Shown here piece after piece: positions 58,533-64,000 of a DNA stretch of 64,000 nucleotides. The notes beneath the pieces were generated by a model, which worked only from the letters and a program-made list of their open reading frames with translations, made no database searches and was not told the origin of the DNA. The DNA is taken from NCBI GenBank assembly GCA_030247855.1, contig JAPDRN010000057.1:145621-209620 (forward strand), in the 5' to 3' direction. This stretch comes from Knufia peltigerae. Its lineage: Eukaryota > Ascomycota > Eurotiomycetes > Chaetothyriales > Trichomeriaceae. Within the stretch, counting starts at the first letter, position 1. Every line of letters starts with the position of its first letter. A program made the position numbers and the translations under genes.

Positions 58533-58658
58533 GTGTCGACCAAGGTCGACACCTACCGGGTAGGGCCGGCCGCTGGCTGGATTGAGCTGCGCTTCGGTAG
58601 ATGCCGACCTTGGTCGGCACAGGGCCGGAAGAGCGTGTCGACCAAGGTCGACACCTAC
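58533..58658. repeat. SMAG-type palindromes between PepSY gene and exported-protein gene
   Basis: Three hairpins: GTGTCGACC/GGTCGACAC plus CTAC at 58533-58556, GTAGATGCCGACC..GGTCGGCAC at 58597-58620, and a second exact GTGTCGACC type at 58635-58658. A single further copy, GTAGAGCCAGGC..GCCTGGCT, lies at 59283-59305. Confidence 0.85.
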
Positions 58659-58693
58659 CAAGCGTGGGGTGTCCCGAACGATGGAGCGGGCCC

Positions 58694-59185
58694 TTACCAG
58701 CCGTAAGGCGGCGGGTAATCCCAATAGCCCGGGCCACCACCGTAATACCCGCCACCGCCGTACGGCCCGAAGAAGCCCGGGCCCTTGCCTTCGCTCACGT
58801 GGATGTTGACGTTGACCCCGCGGGTCTTGCCTTCATCGTTGGTGTAGTTCTTGCTGAGGTTGAGCGTGGCGGCGTTGTAATGCGTGTTGCCGTAATTCTT
58901 CGCGTAGCCGATGCCGGTGGTGAAGCTGCCGGACACCTTGACCTTGTCATCCGTCACGTCGGCGATCCTGCCGTCGCCATTCACGCGCGGGCCGGTCTTG
59001 TCGCCGTAGAACGTGCCGGGCGGATCCTGCTGCAGGGCCGGATCGTTGAGATAGCGCATAGGCGTCTGCGGCACGGACAGGTCCAGGCCGGAGGCCTGCG
59101 GCGCGGTGGCGCCGGCGGCGGACTGCGCCAACGCGGTCCCGGGCAGGGCGGCCAGGCACAGCAGCAGGGTCAGGGGGCGGATCAT
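58694..59185 (-). CDS. Exported hypothetical protein with Gly/Tyr-rich tail
   Basis: The 163-residue protein has a signal peptide (IRPLTLLLCLAALPGTALAQ), a polar beta-like middle with VNGDGRIADVTDDKVKVSGSF and NLSKNYTNDEGKTRGVNVNIHV, and a tail of Gly, Tyr and Pro (FFGPYGGGGYYGGG). It is probably periplasmic or surface exposed. No family recognised. Flanked by SMAG repeats at both sides, single-gene transcript. Confidence 0.65.
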   Translation of the reverse strand: MIRPLTLLLCLAALPGTALAQSAAGATAPQASGLDLSVPQTPMRYLNDPALQQDPPGTFYGDKTGPRVNGDGRIADVTDDKVKVSGSFTTGIGYAKNYGNTHYNAATLNLSKNYTNDEGKTRGVNVNIHVSEGKGPGFFGPYGGGGYYGGGPGYWDYPPPYGW

Positions 59186-59282
59186 GACGGCACTCCAGCG
59201 CAGAGGGGCCGCTCAGCACGCGGCGGTACAGGCCGACGCTAGCAGGCGTTGCTTGAATGATGCCTGTCGGCGCCCGCTTGCG

Positions 59283-59305
59283 GTAGAGCCAGGCCATGCC
59301 TGGCT
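59283..59305. repeat. Single SMAG-type palindrome
   Basis: GTAG followed by AGCCAGGC, AT, GCCTGGCT: a perfect eight-base inverted repeat with a two-base centre, just after the stop of the FAD oxidoreductase gene. Confidence 0.8.
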
Positions 59306-59310
59306 GCACG

Positions 59311-60519
59311 CTACAACCGCCCGAACCCGAACAGGTCCTGCAGCGGGTGCCGGCGCCGCTCGATCCGCGCCCGCAGCAGCCCGGCGCCGATCATCGAATA
59401 GGTGATTCCGTTGCCACCATAGGCCATGGCGAACTGTACCCGTGGCCCCCATTGCGCATGCGGCCCAAAGAACGGCAGGCCGTCAGCGGTCTCGGCAAAG
59501 GTGCCCGCCCATGAAAACGCCGGGGTCGGCTGCAGGTGCGGGAACCACTGCAGCAGCTGCTTCATCAGTTTGCGGGCCTTGCTGTCCACCCGGCCATCGC
59601 GGCGGGCGGGGATATCGATGGCATCGTCCAGCCCGCCCACCAACAGCCTGCGGTCGCCGGTGGCACGCAGGTAGAGGTAGGGGCGGGCGCTCTCCCAGAC
59701 CATCGTGCGCTGCAGCCAGCCCAGCTCGTCGGCGTTGATCGGGTCGGTGATGAACGCATAGCTGCTGCGGTTGCGGGCCACGCGCGGGTCCAGCCACTGC
59801 TGGTTGGCATAGCCCATCGCCAGCACCACGTGGCGGGCGCGGATCTGCATGCTGGATTCGGTGCGGGCGGTCACGCCGCGCGCGCTGGGGGTGAGGGTAT
59901 GCAGCACGGTGCGGTCATGCGCCACGCCGCCGCGCCGCTGCAGTCGCCGCAGCAGCCCGTAAGTGAAGCAGTAGGGATCGACCCGTGCGGCCTGGCGGGT
60001 CAGCAGCGCGCCGCCGGCATCGACGCTGAAACGTTCCTGCAGCGCATCCCGGTCCAGCCAGCGCGCATCCAGGCCGATGCCACTGCGCGCCGCGCCTTCG
60101 GCCATCAGCCGCGGTACGTCACGGCGGCGACTGGCCAGGTACAGACTGTCCATCTGCTTGAAATCCACGTCCTTCAGGCCGCGCGCGACCTCGCCCAATG
60201 CAGGGATCGCGTCCGCACAGGCCTGGTAGGCCAGTGCCGCCGCGTCCTGGCCATACTGCGAGGCCAGTTCCAGCAGATGGGTATCGATCTCGTACTGCAG
60301 CAGCGCGGTACTGGCTGCGGTGCTGCCCCAGCCGATGTCACGCTGCTCGATCAGCGCAACGTCGTGCCCATGGGCCGACAGCTCGTCGGCGATCAGCGCG
60401 CCGGTGATGCCGCCACCGACCACCAGCACATCGCACTGCAGATCCTGTTCCAGCGGCGGAAAGGCCTGGATCAGGCCGTTGCGTACCGCCCACCACGGGT
60501 AGCCACTCTTCAGGTCCAT
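59311..60519 (-). CDS. FAD-dependent oxidoreductase (DAO family)
   Basis: The 402-residue protein starts its FAD domain with CDVLVVGGGITGALIADELSAHGHDVALIEQRDIGWGSTAAST and ends with GLPFFGPHAQWGPRVQFAMAYGGNGITYSMIGAGLL, the usual DadA/glycine-oxidase-like ends. It probably oxidises an amine or amino acid; substrate unknown. There is no signal peptide. It follows the lipocalin gene on the same strand with a 12-base gap, so the two form an operon. Confidence 0.88.
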   Translation of the reverse strand: MDLKSGYPWWAVRNGLIQAFPPLEQDLQCDVLVVGGGITGALIADELSAHGHDVALIEQRDIGWGSTAASTALLQYEIDTHLLELASQYGQDAAALAYQACADAIPALGEVARGLKDVDFKQMDSLYLASRRRDVPRLMAEGAARSGIGLDARWLDRDALQERFSVDAGGALLTRQAARVDPYCFTYGLLRRLQRRGGVAHDRTVLHTLTPSARGVTARTESSMQIRARHVVLAMGYANQQWLDPRVARNRSSYAFITDPINADELGWLQRTMVWESARPYLYLRATGDRRLLVGGLDDAIDIPARRDGRVDSKARKLMKQLLQWFPHLQPTPAFSWAGTFAETADGLPFFGPHAQWGPRVQFAMAYGGNGITYSMIGAGLLRARIERRRHPLQDLFGFGRL

Positions 60520-60531
60520 GCGGGTTCGTGC

Positions 60532-61026
60532 TCAGGCCGTGGGGTGGCCGGTATGCGGGGTCTGGATCAGTTCGGACAGATCGAAGCCCTGCAGGCGTGC
60601 GGCTGCCAGATAATGGTCCTGCACGGTGGCATCGAGCCGGGGCTCGCGCGCCAGCAGCCACAGGTACTTGCGGTCCGGGCTGCCGACCAGGGCAACGCTG
60701 TAGTCCGGCGCTACCTGCATCACCCAGTAGTCACCCTTGGCGAAGGGCAGCCAGCGCAGGCCCTTGGGCAGGAAGCTGACTTCCAGCCGCGCGCTGTCGT
60801 TGTCGATGGCGCAGGCCTCACCGGTGGCTTCCTCGATCTCGCCGTCCATGCGGCAGCGGTTGGTCACGCCCACGTTGCCGTTGTCCAGCAACTGGTAATG
60901 GGCCGACACATCGGTGCAGCCCTCCGGCTCGTGGCGCATCGGCAGGCGGGCGATCTCGTACCAGGTGCCCAGGTAGCGGGGCAGCTTGAGGTCGGTGACT
61001 GTCTTCAGGGGCGGCAGGTCGGTCAT
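60532..61026 (-). CDS. Bacterial lipocalin, Blc-like
   Basis: The 164-residue protein carries the lipocalin signature near the start (LPRYLGTWYEIARLPMR), and the second block (GDYWVMQVAPDYSVALVGSPDRKYLWLLAREP) with the final helix. Blc lipocalins bind lysophospholipids or fatty acids. No lipobox or signal peptide is present with the ATG at MTDLPPL, so this member appears cytosolic, unlike the outer-membrane lipoprotein of E. coli. An open frame extends upstream but shares no family similarity. Confidence 0.85.
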   Translation of the reverse strand: MTDLPPLKTVTDLKLPRYLGTWYEIARLPMRHEPEGCTDVSAHYQLLDNGNVGVTNRCRMDGEIEEATGEACAIDNDSARLEVSFLPKGLRWLPFAKGDYWVMQVAPDYSVALVGSPDRKYLWLLAREPRLDATVQDHYLAAARLQGFDLSELIQTPHTGHPTA

Positions 61027-61208
61027 TGTCAGGCGTGGCAGAAGAGGACCTCCACGATGCCGAGGACACTGCCACGGGCGGGTGAAGCCGGGGCGAGGGC
61101 CATGTCCAGAACATTCCGTCGCCCGGGCGGAGCGCGTACCGTCATCGGCGCAGCGGTATGCTTCCGCCAGCGCCGCGTTTTTCCGATCCAACCGAAGTGG
61201 AGGTGCCG

Positions 61209-61457
61209 ATGTACCAGGTGATCCTGTTGAAGAGTGAAACCCAGTTCGCCCGCGAGCAGTGGCCGCAGGTCGACGATCTGGTGGACTACGAAGGCGTGGC
61301 CTACAGCCTGCGCGCCGGCCCGCGCCAGCCGTTGCCGACCGATCATGATTGGCACCCGATCGCGGTGTACGCACCGGACGAGATCACCGAGGAAGAATTT
61401 CAGGACTGGTACGCGCTGCAGCAGCCGCAGGTGGAAGAGCTGCGCCTGAAGTACTGA
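61209..61457 (+). CDS. Small conserved hypothetical protein
   Basis: An acidic protein of 82 residues, rich in Trp, Asp and Glu (EQWPQVDDLVDYEGVAYSLRAGPRQPL, EITEEEFQDWYALQQPQVEEL). No domain recognised. The ATG after AAGTGGAGGTGCCG has a good ribosome site. It lies between the lipocalin gene (divergent) and the MscS-type channel gene (same direction, 90 bases). Confidence 0.65.
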   Translation: MYQVILLKSETQFAREQWPQVDDLVDYEGVAYSLRAGPRQPLPTDHDWHPIAVYAPDEITEEEFQDWYALQQPQVEELRLKY

Positions 61458-61547
61458 GCCACAGCCAGCGGCCAGCGCCTGCGTATCCGCTGTTTACGGC
61501 ACCTGCCGTATAGTCGCGCGCAGGCGCGGTGGTCCGCGTGAACCGGT

Positions 61548-63974
61548 GTGGCTGGCTTGTCTTCCTTCTTCCGAACGATCCTGGTGCGCGGCCCCTGGTT
61601 GGGCCTGCTGGTGTGCTGCATGCTGCTGCTGGCTGTGCCGGCGCTGGCCCAGGAGGACGACCCCACGCCCAAGCAGCAGCTGGCACAGATCGACAGCACG
61701 CTGAAGGATGTCGAGCGCAAGCGTGTTGACGCCGCAGCTGTGGAAACCCTGTCGATGTTGTCCGAGGAGGCTTCGCAGGCGCGACGCGATGCTGAAGCCC
61801 TGGAGAAAGCGCTGCAGCCGCAGCTGGATCGGCTCGACGAACAGCTGGCGCAGTTGGGTACACCCGCCGAGGGAACCACCGAGCCGCCGGAGCTGGTGAC
61901 GCAACGGCGGACCATTACCCGCCAGCGCGATGGCCTGGTGGCCTCGATGGCACAGGCAAAGGCCAGCGCGGTGCGCGCCCAGCAGATGGCGGCCGACATC
62001 GACCAGCAACGCACGGCACAGCGCACGGAGGAGCTGGGGCAGAAGGTCGCTTCGCCGCTGTCTCCTGCGCTGTGGACCAAGGTGGCCGAGCGCTTACCGA
62101 TCGATATCGCACGCGTCGCACCGCTGGCGCAGATGGGCCGGGACGCGCTGGTCGCCGGCATCCGTACGCACGGTTGGGGCACCCTGTTGCTGGGCGTGGT
62201 GGCCGCACTGGTGATGATGTTCCCGCTGCGGCTGTGGCTGCGCGCGCTGGGGCGCCGGTTCGCCGCATCCGAACGTGCGCCTGACGGCCGACTGCGCCGT
62301 TCCGGGCTCGCTATGTGGCTGCTGCTGATAGGTACGCTGCTGCCCGGCTATGCCGTGGTGGTGCTGATGGCGGCACTGAGTGCGATCAATGCGATCGCAC
62401 CGCGCCTGCAGGTGGTGGCCGAGGGGGTGGAGACTGCCACCTTCCGCGCAGCCTTCATCGCCGCGCTCAGTGCCTGCATGTTGGTGCCCCAGCGTCCGTC
62501 GTGGCGCCTGTTGAATCTCGATGACACCGCCGCGCTGAAGCTGCGCAAATACGCCTGGGGTGCGGCGGCACTGGCCTGGCTGAGCACGGTGCTGGTGGCT
62601 GTCGACCAAGCCACGCGCACCAGCGATGTCACCACGGTGGCGCTGGACGGCGTGATCGCGCTGACCTATCTGGGCCTGATCATGGCCATGCTGGTGACCC
62701 TGGCGCGCCTGCATCGGCGCCAGACCGCCGAGGCCGAGGCGAAGCTGGAAGCGCAGGCCGACGGTCAGGGCGCGGCCGTTCCGGTACGCCGCAGCAGCTG
62801 GCTGGTGCTGGCACGTGTGGCCGGCAACATCGCCGTGGTGGCCGCGATCATCGCCACCCTGATGGGCTATGTGAACTTCGCCAAGTTCGTCAACCAGCAG
62901 TTGATCGGCGGCAGCATCGTGGTGCTGGCTGCGACGCTGCTGTTCAAGTTCGTCGACGATTTCTCCACCTGGCTGCTCAACGCCGACAGCAAGGTCGGCC
63001 AGACCATCCTGCTCAGCACCGGCCTCAGCGTGTCGCGGCTGGAACAGGCCGGTGTGCTGCTGTCCGCCGTGTTGCGCACGTTCGTGGTGTTGATCGCGCT
63101 GCTGGCGCTGGCGGCGCCGTTCGGCAACATCGGCTCGGTGGTCGAGCGCGTCGCTTCGCTGGCCAACGGCATCCCCATCGGCGACATCACGCTCAAGCCC
63201 GCGCGGATCGCCATAGCGCTGCTTGTGATGCTGGTCGGGCTGGGGCTGACGCAGCTGCTGCAGCGCTGGTTGACCGACACCTACCTGCCCAAGACCGAAC
63301 TGGACCTGGGCGCGCGCAATTCAATCAGCACGATCACCCGCTACGTGGGCATCATCCTGGTGGGCCTGTGGGCGCTGACCGCGATGGGCCTGAACCTGAA
63401 GAACCTGGCGCTGCTGGTCAGTGCGCTCTCGGTGGGTATCGGCTTCGGCCTGCAGGCGATCATCCAGAACTTCGTCTCCGGCCTGATCCTGCTGACCGAG
63501 CGCCCGGTGAAGATCGGTGACTGGGTGAAGCTGGGCGATCAGGAAGGCGACATCCGCCGGATCAACGTGCGTTCCACCGAGATCCAGGTGAGCGACAAAT
63601 CCACGCTGATCGTGCCCAATTCGGAACTGATCACCAAGACCATCCGCAACATGACCATGGGCAACAACCAAGGCCGTATCCAGATCCAGTTCGCGGTGCC
63701 GGCCAGCACCGACGTGGCCGGTCTGCGACAGGCGCTGCTGGATGCATACGGCGCCCACACTACGGTGCTGCAGCAGCCGGCGCCGTCGGTGTACATCGAC
63801 AGCATCGCTGGCGGCCAGATCACCATCAACAGCTTCGCCTACGTGGCCAGTCCGCGACAGGTCTATGGCACGCGCAGTGATCTGTATTTCAGCCTGCTGC
63901 AGATCCTGGCCGAGCGGAGCATCCCGCTGTCCACGCCGACCGACATCCACATCACCCGCGATCCGCCGCAGTAA
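61548..63974 (+). CDS. Large MscS-family mechanosensitive channel (DUF3772)
   Basis: The 808-residue protein has a signal peptide (LGLLVCCMLLLAVPALAQ), a periplasmic coiled-coil DUF3772-type domain (residues 30-180), about eight membrane helices, and a C-terminal MscS domain: pore-lining helix VSALSVGIGFGLQAIIQNFVSG, then ILLTERPVKIGDWVKLGDQEG and NSELITKTIRNMT. Such MscK/YbdG-like channels release solutes on hypo-osmotic shock. The start is a GTG; a TTG 9 bases further is also possible. No partner genes are seen before the window ends. Confidence 0.88.
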   Translation: MAGLSSFFRTILVRGPWLGLLVCCMLLLAVPALAQEDDPTPKQQLAQIDSTLKDVERKRVDAAAVETLSMLSEEASQARRDAEALEKALQPQLDRLDEQLAQLGTPAEGTTEPPELVTQRRTITRQRDGLVASMAQAKASAVRAQQMAADIDQQRTAQRTEELGQKVASPLSPALWTKVAERLPIDIARVAPLAQMGRDALVAGIRTHGWGTLLLGVVAALVMMFPLRLWLRALGRRFAASERAPDGRLRRSGLAMWLLLIGTLLPGYAVVVLMAALSAINAIAPRLQVVAEGVETATFRAAFIAALSACMLVPQRPSWRLLNLDDTAALKLRKYAWGAAALAWLSTVLVAVDQATRTSDVTTVALDGVIALTYLGLIMAMLVTLARLHRRQTAEAEAKLEAQADGQGAAVPVRRSSWLVLARVAGNIAVVAAIIATLMGYVNFAKFVNQQLIGGSIVVLAATLLFKFVDDFSTWLLNADSKVGQTILLSTGLSVSRLEQAGVLLSAVLRTFVVLIALLALAAPFGNIGSVVERVASLANGIPIGDITLKPARIAIALLVMLVGLGLTQLLQRWLTDTYLPKTELDLGARNSISTITRYVGIILVGLWALTAMGLNLKNLALLVSALSVGIGFGLQAIIQNFVSGLILLTERPVKIGDWVKLGDQEGDIRRINVRSTEIQVSDKSTLIVPNSELITKTIRNMTMGNNQGRIQIQFAVPASTDVAGLRQALLDAYGAHTTVLQQPAPSVYIDSIAGGQITINSFAYVASPRQVYGTRSDLYFSLLQILAERSIPLSTPTDIHITRDPPQ

Positions 63975-64000
63975 GAGGGTGGGTCGGCAGGGCTGCGCCC

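Noticed and set aside
59536..61221. 561-codon plus-strand frame
   Set aside because: Antisense to the FAD oxidoreductase and lipocalin genes, low-complexity Ala/Gly/Gln composition, no domain.

Overview
The window looks like a chromosomal segment of Stenotrophomonas, probably the S. maltophilia complex. The right half carries GTAG-tagged palindromes of the SMAG type, an LpxO-type lipid A hydroxylase, a chromosomal arr gene, speE/speA, and an effector with the C-terminal domain typical of the Xanthomonadales bacteria-killing type IV secretion system. Codon use there is strongly GC-rich.

1-26.7 kb is a genomic island inside comM (yifB). ComM is intact from its start but breaks off right after its MNPCPC motif at about 26716, and its 3' part is not in the window. 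The island holds a tyrosine recombinase cut by the left edge and a four-gene type II CBASS operon (cap5 HNH-SAVED, CD-NTase, cap2 E1/E2, cap3 JAB). A DEDDh exonuclease meets this operon tail to tail. It also carries an IS3-family element, a large secreted HET-C/VWA protein, a LysR/amidohydrolase/transporter unit, a HAD plus metallophosphoesterase pair, an MltR-like protein, two antitoxin-like genes without toxins, and a membrane-anchored SAVED protein with no CD-NTase beside it. Gene fragments are common (cysteine synthase, LysR, PPC domain, histidine phosphatase). The island has its own palindromic repeat, which I did not see in the core part.

26.7-39.7 kb returns to chromosomal composition. 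It contains a candidate RiPP operon at 28.7-34.6 kb: a small His-rich peptide with a Sec-like leader, an HExxH enzyme of the putative alpha-ketoglutarate peptide hydroxylase type, an unrecognised protein, a SAM methyltransferase and two FtsX/MacB-type permeases without an ATPase. This is the best candidate here for an undescribed system. Next come an effector/immunity pair (AHH nuclease-like N-terminus, XVIPCD C-terminus; Imm11/DUF1629 immunity) and a small gene preceded by an elaborately folded leader.

39.7-47.4 kb is a second accessory block of lower GC. It carries a Detocs-like defence operon: a 1250-codon sensor kinase, a stand-alone receiver, and a receiver fused to a nucleoside phosphorylase. 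A DUF2971 gene follows. The kinase gene is interrupted by a run of N flanked by an exact 80-bp duplication, most likely an assembly artefact.

47.6-64 kb is core: arr, ubiK with a partial second copy, glnB, a LPS-kinase-like gene, lpxO, speE/speA (speA also has an N run), a PhoPQ-like two-component system with PepSY proteins, an FAD oxidoreductase, a lipocalin and a large MscS-type channel. I saw no rRNA, tRNA or CRISPR array.
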